Shown here piece by piece: positions 16,736 through 25,510 of a stretch of 64,000 nucleotides of DNA. The notes beneath the pieces are model-generated. The model did not search any database, had not been told where the DNA came from, and was given only the letters and a program-made list of their open reading frames with translations. The stretch lies in assembly GCA_002702655.1 (NCBI GenBank), contig PABB01000026.1, positions 1 to 64,000 of the forward strand. Reading direction: 5' to 3'. The stretch comes from Planctomycetaceae bacterium (GTDB taxonomy: Bacteria; Planctomycetota; Planctomycetia; Pirellulales; Lacipirellulaceae). The position numbers were made by a program, and so were the translations under genes. Every line of letters starts with the position of its first letter. Position 1 is the stretch's first letter.

Positions 16736-18844
16736 GTGAGCGAGCAATATCCCGCTGCTGAGGAATCGCGCCTGCCCGATGACGAGGCGATCCGTCGCGC
16801 CAAGCAAGAAATCCAGACGCTGGTGGCCGAGGTCGACGCCCTGGCCAAGCGGGAAGTCGAGCCGGCGGAGTTCTACGAAGGGCTGCTAAACAACTCGATC
16901 GCGGCGTTGGCTGCTCCCGGCGGCGTGGTGTGGACGATCGAGGAGGGCGCCGGCTTCCGGTTGCAGTATCAGGTCAATCTGCAGCAAACGGGTCTGGCCC
17001 GCGACCCGGCCGCCCAGATGCAGCACGCTCGGTTGCTGGCCCAGATTGCGGAAAAAGGCGAGCCCAGCCTCACTCCGCCGCATTCGGGCGTAGGCGGCGC
17101 CGGCGACGATCGCGACCAAGTGGCCGCCAACCCCACTGATTTCCTGCTGGTCGTGGCCCCCATCCTGACCGACGAGGGCGTTAACGGTCTGGTCGAGATC
17201 TTCCAGCGCACCGGCGCCCGACCGACCGCCCAGAAGGGCTACCTGCGGTTCTTGGTGCAGATCTGCGAGATCGCAGGCGAGTACCTCAAGACCCGCCGCT
17301 TGCGGCATTTCGTCAGCAAGCAGTCGCTGTGGGAGCAATTGGAGAGCTTCACCTCGCTGGTGCACGAGCGGCTTGACTCCCGCGAGACCGCCTACACCAT
17401 CGCCAACGAAGGCCGGCGGTTGATTGGCTGCGACCGCGTGACCGTCGTGCTGCGCAAAGGCAGCAGCTACGTCGTCGAGGCGATCAGCGGGCAGGACACG
17501 TTCGACAAACGCTCCAACGTGGTGCGATTGCTGCGCAACCTGTCGCGTGTCGTTGGTCGCAGCGGCGAAGACCTATGGTACACCGGCGACACGTCGGATC
17601 TTGCCCCGCAAGTGGAAAAGGCGGTCAACGCCTATGTCGACGAATCGCACACGAAGCAACTGGCCGTGCTGCCCTTGCGGGAGATTGAGCCCGGCGAGGA
17701 GGAAGAGGACACCAAGAAACGCCGCGAGAATATTCTCGGCGTACTGGTCATTGAACAACTGGTCGACGGGCAGCAGCCCGAAGGGTTGATGCAGCGAGTC
17801 GACGTCGTGCGGCGGCACAGCGGTACCGCGCTGACCAATGCGGCGTTTCACGAGAGCCTGTTCCTGATGCCGCTGTGGCGTACGATTGGCAAGAGCCGCG
17901 CGCTGGTCGCCGCTCGCAACTTGCCCAAGACGATTGCCGCGGCGATCGCGATCACAGCGGCGGTCGCCGCATTGTGGCTCGTGCCGTACGACTTCACAGT
18001 GACCGCCGATGCCAAACTGCTGCCGGAAGTTCGCAGCAACGTGTTCGCCGAACTGGATGGCCTGATCACCAGCGTCAAGAAGACGCACGGCGAGCATGTG
18101 GCCGCGGGCGAGGTGCTCGCCGAACAACGCAGCACCATGCTGGACGAGCAGCAGGCGGCGCTGAACAAGGAGCTGAACACAACGTTGACCGACCTCAACT
18201 CGGTGAAGTCACTCTTGCGGCGCGGTGGCGCCAGGTCGCAACAACCCAGCGAAATCGCATCGCGAACGGCGGAGAAGGAGCGGCTGGAGAAGCAACTTGA
18301 AGGCATCAATCGGCAGATTGCCCTGCACGAAGAAATTCGCAAGAAGCTGCTCATCCGCAGTCCCATCGATGGCGAAGTGGTGACCTGGCGGGTCAAGCAA
18401 CTCATCGAGGGCCGCACGGTGCGAACCGGCAATCGGCTGATGGAGGTCGCCGATCCCACCCACGGCTGGGAACTGGAGGCGTACGTCCCCGAAGCGAAGA
18501 TGGGGCACGTGATCACGCAGCTCGACGAACTTCGCCAGACCGACCCCGAGGCCCAGTTGCGGGTGACGTTCATCCTGGCCACGCATCCCGCGGAAAAGCT
18601 GGAAGGCCGGGTCGTCAAAATCCACTCCAATGCCGAGGTCGAAGGAGAGGAAGGCAACACGGTTCGCATGGACGTGGCGTTCGACCAGGACCAATTGAAG
18701 AAATTGGTCGCCGACCCGGCACGCGACCTGAAATTCGGCGCCGACGTCAAAGTGAAGGTCCACTGCGGCCGCGCGGCGATCGGCTATGTGTGGTTCCACG
18801 AATTGTGGGAATTCATTCAATCGCGGATTCTATTCCGCTTCTAG
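16736..18844 (+). CDS. GAF-domain/HlyD membrane fusion protein (module A, gene 1)
   Basis: A 702-residue inner-membrane protein that joins a cytoplasmic sensor to a periplasmic adaptor. Residues 1-200 contain a first GAF-like segment (VVWTIEEGAGFRLQYQVNL). A GAF domain lies at about 205-375 (AYTIANEGRRLIGCDRVTVV, then VLPLREIEPGEE). One membrane helix spans about 399-420 (IAAAIAITAAVAALWLVPYD). The rest is HlyD-like: a lipoyl/barrel-sandwich half (NVFAELDGLITSVKKTHGEH), a coiled coil (about 465-535), the second half (LLIRSPIDGEVVTWRV) and a beta-barrel. It starts at GTG 16736. Gene 2 follows after 32 bases. The closest visible relative is the gene at 52757-54799. Role inferred: a sensor-linked adaptor in an export complex. 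Confidence 0.85.
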   Translation: MSEQYPAAEESRLPDDEAIRRAKQEIQTLVAEVDALAKREVEPAEFYEGLLNNSIAALAAPGGVVWTIEEGAGFRLQYQVNLQQTGLARDPAAQMQHARLLAQIAEKGEPSLTPPHSGVGGAGDDRDQVAANPTDFLLVVAPILTDEGVNGLVEIFQRTGARPTAQKGYLRFLVQICEIAGEYLKTRRLRHFVSKQSLWEQLESFTSLVHERLDSRETAYTIANEGRRLIGCDRVTVVLRKGSSYVVEAISGQDTFDKRSNVVRLLRNLSRVVGRSGEDLWYTGDTSDLAPQVEKAVNAYVDESHTKQLAVLPLREIEPGEEEEDTKKRRENILGVLVIEQLVDGQQPEGLMQRVDVVRRHSGTALTNAAFHESLFLMPLWRTIGKSRALVAARNLPKTIAAAIAITAAVAALWLVPYDFTVTADAKLLPEVRSNVFAELDGLITSVKKTHGEHVAAGEVLAEQRSTMLDEQQAALNKELNTTLTDLNSVKSLLRRGGARSQQPSEIASRTAEKERLEKQLEGINRQIALHEEIRKKLLIRSPIDGEVVTWRVKQLIEGRTVRTGNRLMEVADPTHGWELEAYVPEAKMGHVITQLDELRQTDPEAQLRVTFILATHPAEKLEGRVVKIHSNAEVEGEEGNTVRMDVAFDQDQLKKLVADPARDLKFGADVKVKVHCGRAAIGYVWFHELWEFIQSRILFRF

Positions 18845-18876
18845 GACCAAACGCGTCGTACCAAATGGAGCACGAC

Positions 18877-19776
18877 ATGACGGCAACTCGGATGACAGCG
18901 CTGAGCGCAGCAGTCTTGATCGCCGTGGCGATGGCTGGCAGCGTCCGCGCCGCCGATTTCATGGCGGACGGGACGGCCGCCTACATCCAGACCATCAAGA
19001 TTCCCGCGCAGGAAGCGGGCGTGCTGCAGGAGGTCAACGTCCGCGACGGCGATCGGGCCCAGGCTGGCGACCTGCTGGCCAAGATTGACGATCGGCAAGC
19101 GCAGGCGGCCAAGAAGGTGGCGGAGGTCAAGTTGGCTGCCGCGGAGAAACGCGGCAATGACACCATCGAGATCCGCTACGCCAAAGCGGCCGGTGAAGTC
19201 GCTTGGATCGACTGGGATCGTGATCGTCAGGTCAACCTGGCGAGCGCCGGGACAATTCCCGACATCCAAATTCGCCAGAAGGAACTCGTCTACCGCAAAT
19301 CGCTCTTGCAGCATGAAAAGGCCCTGAACGACCAGGTGCTCGCAAAAATGGATGCCGACGTCTACCGGGCCGAGCTGGAGCAAGCCGAACTGGCTCTGGA
19401 ACGTCGCGAGATTCGGGCGCCGTTCGACGGGGAGGTGAAGACGCTCAACATTCGCCAGTCCGAGTGGGTCAACCCGGGCGACCCCATTATGGAGTACGTG
19501 CGCCTGGACAACCTGTACGTCGATTTCAACGTGGATGGCGAGCAGTACGACCCGATTGACCTGGAGGGTCTGGCGGTGACCGTGACCGTGCGACTGGCGC
19601 GCAGCGAAACGGTCGATCTGCAAGGCAAGATCGTGAGCATCGACCCTACCGTGCAGGGGCTCACGCAGACGTTCACCTACCAGGTTCGCGCTGAGGTCGA
19701 GAACTCCAAGCCCCGCGGCTTTTGGGTGCTCCGCGATAACATGCCGGTCGTGGTCACCGTTCACACGGGGCAATAA
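18877..19776 (+). CDS. Secreted HlyD/RND-type periplasmic adaptor (module A, gene 2)
   Basis: A periplasmic adaptor subunit of 299 residues. Signal peptide: TALSAAVLIAVAMAGSVRAA. Then a barrel-sandwich half (IPAQEAGVLQEVNVRDGDRA), a coiled-coil hairpin of about 100 residues, the second half (RREIRAPFDGEVKTLNIRQ) and a beta-barrel (LYVDFNVDGEQYDPIDLEGL). The ATG at 18877 is favoured over that at 18865 because GGAG lies 6 bases upstream. Such adaptors normally bridge an inner-membrane pump to TolC; no pump gene is present here, only the M50-HlyD fusion 75 bases downstream. It is the counterpart of the gene at 54891-55760. Confidence 0.87.
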   Translation: MTATRMTALSAAVLIAVAMAGSVRAADFMADGTAAYIQTIKIPAQEAGVLQEVNVRDGDRAQAGDLLAKIDDRQAQAAKKVAEVKLAAAEKRGNDTIEIRYAKAAGEVAWIDWDRDRQVNLASAGTIPDIQIRQKELVYRKSLLQHEKALNDQVLAKMDADVYRAELEQAELALERREIRAPFDGEVKTLNIRQSEWVNPGDPIMEYVRLDNLYVDFNVDGEQYDPIDLEGLAVTVTVRLARSETVDLQGKIVSIDPTVQGLTQTFTYQVRAEVENSKPRGFWVLRDNMPVVVTVHTGQ

Positions 19777-19851
19777 CCGTTCGTCGCCAGCGCGACTGTC
19801 GTCCGGGGCGCGAGCGCCCGCGAGCTGCCGGCCCCGCCCCCTTTGCTGCCC

Positions 19852-22098
19852 ATGCCTACGCTTTCCGACAGCATTGTTTCCAGCAGTTCGCGGAAGCTGG
19901 CGATCCGCGTCCGGCCGGACCTGAAGGCCCGACGGCAGCGCTACCAGGGGCGCGTCTACTGGGTGGTCAAGGACCCGGTGGGCCTGCAGTACTTCCGTTT
20001 CGAGGAGGAGGAGTTCGCGATCCTGCAGATGCTCGACGGCGAGTCGAGCCTCGACGAGATTGCCGAGCAGTTCGAACGCGACTTTCCGCCGCAGACGATC
20101 CGCGTCGAGGAACTGCAGAACTTCATCGGCATGCTGCATCGCAGCGGCCTGGTGTTGTCCGACACGCCGGGGCAGGGGGGGCAGCTTAAGAAGCGTCGCG
20201 ACGAACGCAAACGCAAAGAGATGTTCGCCACGGCGAGCAATGTGCTCGCCATCAAATTTAAGGGGTTTGATCCGGAGCGGATTCTCAACTTCTTGCGGCC
20301 GGTCGGTCGGTTCTTTTTCTCCCGGCCGGTGACCATCTTCAACCTGCTGCTGGTGCTGGCCGCGGCGACGTTGGTGACCGTCGAGTTCGATATCTTCCGC
20401 TCGCGGTTGCCGTCATTTCACTCGTTCTTCAACGCCCAGAACTGGCTCGCCCTGGGCGCGACGCTGGCCGTGACCAAGGTGCTGCACGAATTCGGCCACG
20501 GGCTGTCGTGCAAGCATTTCGGCGGCGAATGCCACGAAATGGGCGTCATGTTCCTGGTGCTCACGCCGTGCCTGTACTGCAACGTGAGCGATTCGTGGAT
20601 GTTGCCCAGTCGGTGGAAACGGGCCTTCATCGGCGCCGCCGGTATGTACGTGGAGGTCGTGCTCGCGTCGATCGCCACATTCGTCTGGTGGTTCAGCGAG
20701 CCCGGCTGGCTGAATTACATTTGCCTGAACGTCATGTTCGTCAGCTCGGTCAGCACGATCATGTTCAACGCCAACCCGCTGCTGCGTTACGACGGGTACT
20801 ATATCCTCAGCGACTTGATGGAGGTGCCGAACCTGCGAGCGAAGGCGAACCAGATTCTCGTCCGCAAGCTACGGCAATTGTGTTTGGGCTTGGAACCGCA
20901 GGAGGATCCGTTTTTGCCCAAACGTCACCAGACGTTGTTCGCTTTGTTCACGGTGGCGTCGTTTATCTACCGCTGGGTGGTGCTATTTTCGATCCTCTAC
21001 TTCCTGAACAAGGTGTTCGAGCCGTACGGGCTGAAGGTCATCGGCCAGACAATCGCCCTGGCGTCGATCTGGGGGTTGTTCGCCGCCCCGATCTGGAAGG
21101 GTTATCAGTTCTTCAAGGTGCCGGGAAGCCTGAACAAGATGAAACGACTACGCCTGTTCCTCACTTTGGCGGTTGTTGCGGGGATCATCGCCGGCGTGAT
21201 GCTCATTCCGCTGCCGTCACACGTGTACTGCCCGTTTGAGGTGCAGCCGCGCGGCGCCACGAGCGTGTACGTCGAGTCGCCCGGGCGGCTGGTCGACGTG
21301 GCGGTGCAGCCGGGCGATCGCGTCGAGCCGGGGCAATATCTGGCGCAGCTCGAAAACGAAGCGCTGCGGATGGACATTCTGCAGATGGAGAGCCAGTTGG
21401 CCGCGCTGGAAGCGGAACTGGCGAGCCTCGAGCGACTGCGGCTTCGCGACGAGACTGCGGCCCAAAGTATCGACAGCGTCCGCGAGACCATCGCCCAGAC
21501 CAAGAATCAGTTGGCCCAGAAACAGCAGGAATGGGACCGGCTGACGATCACCGCGTCGGTGGCGGGGACGATCATTCCGCCGCCGCCGGCGCCCGACCAC
21601 CCCGTCGACCCCGAGATCGAGCTGCCCGAATGGTCCGGCAGCCCGCTGAAGCCCGAAAACCGCGGCGCGTTGCTCTCGCCCGAAGGTCCGCGGAACATGC
21701 TGTGCCAGATCATCGACGACGACGCCTGGGAAGCGGTCATGGTGATCGACCAGGATGACGTCGACTTGGTGCAGGAGGGGCTGGAAGTGCAACTGCTGCT
21801 GGAAGAAGCGGCGTGGCACGAATTTGACAGTCACGTCGAGCACCGCGCGACCGACGCGATGGACGAAACCCCCAAGCGGCTCGCCAGCACGTCCGGCGGG
21901 CCGGTGGCTGCTCAGCCCGATCCCGACGGCGTGATCCGGCCGATCAGCACGAGCTTTCAAGCCACCGCGCCGCTGGACAACTCCACGGGCCTGCTGCGCA
22001 ACGGCCTGACGGGTCGAGCGCGAATCACGACCCCCAATCGCACGCTCGGCCAGCGGATCTACCGCTACCTGAGCCGCACTTTCAATTTCGATATCTGA
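19852..22098 (+). CDS. PqqD-like/M50 site-2 protease/HlyD fusion (module A, gene 3)
   Basis: A 748-residue polytopic membrane protein. Residues about 12-105 form a PqqD-like winged-helix segment (DPVGLQYFRFEEEEFAILQM; LDEIAEQFERDFPP). Then comes a site-2 protease (peptidase M50) core: zinc motif HEFGH (212-216) within VTKVLHEFGHGLSCKHFGG, and the third-ligand motif NPLLRYDG (Asn308, Pro309, Asp314). Further membrane helices run to about residue 455. The C-terminal 290 residues are HlyD-like: VYVESPGRLVDVAVQPGDRV, a coiled coil, and the pair EWDRLTITASVAGTI. All catalytic residues are kept, so it should be active. I use the ATG at 19852; an in-frame TTG lies at 19843. It is paralogous to 55812-58004. 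Confidence 0.88.
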   Translation: MPTLSDSIVSSSSRKLAIRVRPDLKARRQRYQGRVYWVVKDPVGLQYFRFEEEEFAILQMLDGESSLDEIAEQFERDFPPQTIRVEELQNFIGMLHRSGLVLSDTPGQGGQLKKRRDERKRKEMFATASNVLAIKFKGFDPERILNFLRPVGRFFFSRPVTIFNLLLVLAAATLVTVEFDIFRSRLPSFHSFFNAQNWLALGATLAVTKVLHEFGHGLSCKHFGGECHEMGVMFLVLTPCLYCNVSDSWMLPSRWKRAFIGAAGMYVEVVLASIATFVWWFSEPGWLNYICLNVMFVSSVSTIMFNANPLLRYDGYYILSDLMEVPNLRAKANQILVRKLRQLCLGLEPQEDPFLPKRHQTLFALFTVASFIYRWVVLFSILYFLNKVFEPYGLKVIGQTIALASIWGLFAAPIWKGYQFFKVPGSLNKMKRLRLFLTLAVVAGIIAGVMLIPLPSHVYCPFEVQPRGATSVYVESPGRLVDVAVQPGDRVEPGQYLAQLENEALRMDILQMESQLAALEAELASLERLRLRDETAAQSIDSVRETIAQTKNQLAQKQQEWDRLTITASVAGTIIPPPPAPDHPVDPEIELPEWSGSPLKPENRGALLSPEGPRNMLCQIIDDDAWEAVMVIDQDDVDLVQEGLEVQLLLEEAAWHEFDSHVEHRATDAMDETPKRLASTSGGPVAAQPDPDGVIRPISTSFQATAPLDNSTGLLRNGLTGRARITTPNRTLGQRIYRYLSRTFNFDI

Positions 22099-22175
22099 AT
22101 GCGCGCCGAAAGAGCGAGGCTCTCGGCCGAGGCAGGGATTGAGCAATCGCACGCAAGGCTGACAGACGCTCGCCG

Positions 22176-23582
22176 ATGAACGCAGATGTATGCAGGTTGA
22201 AGACGAAGCGGGCGCCCAAAGCCCGCCCGACGTCGTCGATCTGCGGTTGCCTGGTCATGGCGCTAGCGTGTTCGACGGCGACTGCGGCGCTCGCCGCCTC
22301 GGGAGCAATTGACGTCGACCGCATGGCCGCCGCCGGCGTGCGCATGCTGCCGGGGCGTCATCTGCGGCTGTTCACCGACTTGCCGGCCCGCGACGCCGTC
22401 GACGAATTGCCCGCGGTGTTCGATGCGGCCGTGCCGCAGTGGGCCGCCGCCTTTGGCGTTCAACCGGCGGACTGCGCTACCTGGCGCGTCGATGGTTTTC
22501 TGATCAAAGACCGCGCCACATTCGCCGCGTTGGGCGTCATGCCGAGCGAACATCCCGATTTCGAGAACGGATTCGCCCGCAAAGACCGGCTGTGGCTGGT
22601 CGAACAACCCAGCGACTACTATCGCCGTCATCTGCTGCTGCACGAGGGGACGCACGCCTTCATGCTGAGCTTTCTCGGCGGCGCCGGCCCGGGGTGGTAT
22701 ATGGAGGGCACGGCGGAACTGTTCGGCTCGCACGCGCGGCAGCGCGACGGCAAGCTCCAACTCGATGTATTCCCCGCCTCGCGCGACGCCGTGCCGATGT
22801 GGGGGCGGGTGAAGATTCTCCGCGATGCCGCGGCGGCCGACGCCTCCTGGCCGCTGGATGCCGTGTTGGAATTGGACAACTCCCGCGCTGTCGGCGTCGA
22901 GGGCTACGCGTGGAGTTGGGCCCTGGCGGCGCTGTTGGACAACCATCCGCAGTTTCACGACCGCTTTCGCAAGCTTGCCCGGGTGGCTGACCGACCGAAT
23001 TTCAACCGCCGGTTTCGTCAGGCAATCGGCGCCGACTGGGGCGATTTGCAGTGCGAGTGGCGAGCTTACGCGGCGTCGGTCGACTACGGCTATGACTTTG
23101 CCCGCATGGCGATGGTCCACCGCGAGCCGCGCGATTTTGCGGCGGCGCAGGCCGCGGCGACGATCCGCGCCGACCGCGGCTGGCAATCCACGGGCATTGT
23201 TCTGCCCGCAGGCGGCAAGTACCGCATCGCCGCGGCCGGCCGCTACGTGATCGCGGAGGACGAGCAGACGGGCGAGCCATGGCCCTGTGAACCGGGCGGG
23301 GTGACGCTCCGCTGGCACGCGGGCCGTCCGTTGGGCGAATTGCTAGCCGCGCTGCGTCCGTTGACCAGCCTGGCCGGCGGACAGCGGCCCCGGCGCGCCG
23401 ACTCGGGCTCCAGCCCAGCGCACCGGAGTTTCCTGCCCGACTTTGCCCACCCCCAGCCGATCGGCCTTGCGGCGACAATCACGGCGGCGACCGACTCGGT
23501 GCTGTACCTGCGCGTGAACGACGCGCCGGCGGAACTGGCAGAGAACTCCGGCGAAGTGGACGTTACGGTCGTCGCCGATTGA
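22176..23582 (+). CDS. Exported gluzincin-type metalloprotease
   Basis: Probable zinc metallopeptidase of the gluzincin (MA) clan, exported. The 468-residue protein has a basic N-terminus and a signal peptide core ([20 protein letters not shown]). The zinc motif is HEGTH in [17 protein letters not shown], and [13 protein letters not shown] supplies the downstream Glu. The C-terminal 150 residues ([20 protein letters not shown] onward) look like a beta-sandwich carbohydrate-binding domain of the PA-IL type. The first codons overlap a short intergenic repeat, so the start is slightly uncertain; the frame entered at 22176 gives a sensible signal peptide. It follows module A by 77 bases and may be co-transcribed with it, though nothing proves a functional link. 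Confidence 0.8.
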   Translation: MNADVCRLKTKRAPKARPTSSICGCLVMALACSTATAALAASGAIDVDRMAAAGVRMLPGRHLRLFTDLPARDAVDELPAVFDAAVPQWAAAFGVQPADCATWRVDGFLIKDRATFAALGVMPSEHPDFENGFARKDRLWLVEQPSDYYRRHLLLHEGTHAFMLSFLGGAGPGWYMEGTAELFGSHARQRDGKLQLDVFPASRDAVPMWGRVKILRDAAAADASWPLDAVLELDNSRAVGVEGYAWSWALAALLDNHPQFHDRFRKLARVADRPNFNRRFRQAIGADWGDLQCEWRAYAASVDYGYDFARMAMVHREPRDFAAAQAAATIRADRGWQSTGIVLPAGGKYRIAAAGRYVIAEDEQTGEPWPCEPGGVTLRWHAGRPLGELLAALRPLTSLAGGQRPRRADSGSSPAHRSFLPDFAHPQPIGLAATITAATDSVLYLRVNDAPAELAENSGEVDVTVVAD

Positions 23583-23706
23583 CTTCTTTGCGGTTCGCTT
23601 TGACAATACATCGGTCGCGCAACTGCCGATGCCGTCGTCAGTTGCATTCGCGCCGCCGATTCCGTCGCGCGGCCCGCTCCCTCCCCGCACCCGACGCCCT
23701 TTGCCG

Positions 23707-24972
23707 ATGACCAATTTGCTTGCTTCCGCCGATCCCGAGGTCGCCGCCGCCATTGCCGACGAGAGCCAACGACAACAGGATGGCTTGGAGATGATCGCCA
23801 GCGAGAATTACACCAGCGCCCCGGTCATGCAGGCGGTGGGCAGCGTGCTGACGAACAAGTACGCCGAGGGTTACCCGGGGCGTCGCTACTACGGCGGCTG
23901 CGAATTCGTCGATGTCGTCGAGCAACTGGCCATCGAGCGGGCCAAGGACCTGTTCGGCGCCGAGTTCGCCAACGTCCAGCCGCACTCGGGCTCGCAGGCC
24001 AATACAGCCGTCTATCTGGCCGCACTGGAGCCGGGCGACGCTGTGCTGGGGCTCGACCTGGCCCACGGCGGCCATCTGACTCACGGCATGCGGCTGAACA
24101 TTTCGGGCATGCTGTACGACTTCCACAGTTACGGGGTGCGCGAGGACGACCATCGCATCGACTTTGACCAGGTCGCGGCGCTGGCGCGCGAGCACAAGCC
24201 CAAGATGATCGTGGCGGGGGCCAGCGCCTATCCGCGGGAGATACCGCACGAGAAGTTTGCGGAGATCGCCCAGGAAGTTGGCGCCAAGCTGATGGTCGAC
24301 ATGGCCCACTACGCTGGGCTCGTGGCGGCCGGATTGCATAACAACCCGGTCGCGGTGGCCGACTATGTGACGACCACCACGCACAAGACGCTCCGCGGGC
24401 CGCGCGGCGGCTTGATCCTGGCAAAGAAGGATCTCGGCAAGACGATCAACAGTCGCGTCTTCCCCGGCACGCAGGGCGGCCCCTTGATGCACGTGATCGC
24501 TGGCAAGGCGGTTTGCTTTGGCGAAGCGCTCAAACCGGAATTCAAAGCATACGGCCAACAAGTGATCGACAACGCCAAAGCGCTGGCCGAGACGCTGGCG
24601 GCCGGCGGCTTGAATTTGGTCAGCGGCGGCACCGACAACCACCTGATGCTGGTCGACGTGACCCCGCTGGGCATTGGCGGCAAGCAGGCCGAAGAGGCGC
24701 TCGACGCCGCGGGCATCACGGTCAACAAGAACATGATCCCCTTCGACCAGCGCAAGCCGATGGACCCGTCGGGCATTCGCGTCGGCACGCCGGCGTTGAC
24801 GACCCGCGGGATGGGCGTGGACGAGATGCGGACCATCGGAACCTGGATGCTCGAGGTGCTCCGCAGCGCGGATGACCCGTCCGTGCAGGAGCGGGTTCGC
24901 GGCCAGATTCGGGAGTTCTGCGTCGATTATCCCGTGCCCGCCGCCGCCCTGGAAACCGCCGCAACGGCGTAA
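23707..24972 (+). CDS. glyA: Serine hydroxymethyltransferase
   Basis: PLP enzyme interconverting serine and glycine with transfer of a one-carbon unit to tetrahydrofolate. The 421-residue protein shows [50 protein letters not shown], the PLP-lysine segment [13 protein letters not shown] and [12 protein letters not shown]. The ATG at 23707 begins [16 protein letters not shown], matching the family N-terminus; the longer frame upstream is not coding-like. A response regulator gene follows after 34 bases. Confidence 0.95.
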   Translation: MTNLLASADPEVAAAIADESQRQQDGLEMIASENYTSAPVMQAVGSVLTNKYAEGYPGRRYYGGCEFVDVVEQLAIERAKDLFGAEFANVQPHSGSQANTAVYLAALEPGDAVLGLDLAHGGHLTHGMRLNISGMLYDFHSYGVREDDHRIDFDQVAALAREHKPKMIVAGASAYPREIPHEKFAEIAQEVGAKLMVDMAHYAGLVAAGLHNNPVAVADYVTTTTHKTLRGPRGGLILAKKDLGKTINSRVFPGTQGGPLMHVIAGKAVCFGEALKPEFKAYGQQVIDNAKALAETLAAGGLNLVSGGTDNHLMLVDVTPLGIGGKQAEEALDAAGITVNKNMIPFDQRKPMDPSGIRVGTPALTTRGMGVDEMRTIGTWMLEVLRSADDPSVQERVRGQIREFCVDYPVPAAALETAATA

Positions 24973-25006
24973 GACACCCCAGCCCCAGCAATTCGGCTGC
25001 CAAACT

Positions 25007-25474
25007 ATGAGCGAACGCGACCGCGTACTGATTGCCGACGACAACGAGCAGAACGTCGAGCTGATCGAGGCGTATCTGGCCGAACGGGACGTTGACGTGG
25101 CGATTGCCGTCGACGGGCAGGATACGCTCGACAAGGTGGCGTCGTTCGACCCGCATTTGATCCTGCTCGACGTGATGATGCCGCGACTCAGCGGGTTCGA
25201 AGTGTGCGAGCAGCTCAAGGGCGACCCCGCCACCAGCCGGATCATGATCCTGATGGTCACCGCGCTGAACGAAGGGGGCGACATCGAGCGGGCCGTCGAG
25301 GCGGGCGCTGACGACTTTGTCTCCAAACCGGTTAACAAGCTGGAATTGCTCTTGCGCGTCGACAAGATGCTGGAGTTGCGGCACGTGACCGACGAGCGCG
25401 AACGATTGCGGCGGTACATCGAGAGCATGGAAATGCGTCCCGGCGCGGCCGCCGAGGATGCCACGTCGACCTAA
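25007..25474 (+). CDS. Single-domain response regulator (CheY-like)
   Basis: A receiver-domain protein of 155 residues. Seen: the acidic pocket ADDNEQN near residue 10, the phospho-acceptor Asp in HLILLDVMMPRLSGFEV, the conserved Thr/Ala (MVTALNEGG) and Lys in DDFVSKPVNKLELLLRV. After the receiver domain there is only a charged helix (VTDERERLRRYIESMEMRPG), so there is no output domain; it must act by protein-protein contact or phosphotransfer. No histidine kinase lies in the window. Confidence 0.9.
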   Translation: MSERDRVLIADDNEQNVELIEAYLAERDVDVAIAVDGQDTLDKVASFDPHLILLDVMMPRLSGFEVCEQLKGDPATSRIMILMVTALNEGGDIERAVEAGADDFVSKPVNKLELLLRVDKMLELRHVTDERERLRRYIESMEMRPGAAAEDATST

Positions 25475-25510
25475 CCTCCGGCCCCTGGCGTCACCTGTCG
25501 CTCTGACACG

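Noticed and set aside
23638-25464. 608-residue minus-strand open frame opposite glyA and the response regulator
   Set aside because: Both plus-strand genes have full catalytic motifs; the antisense frame has none.
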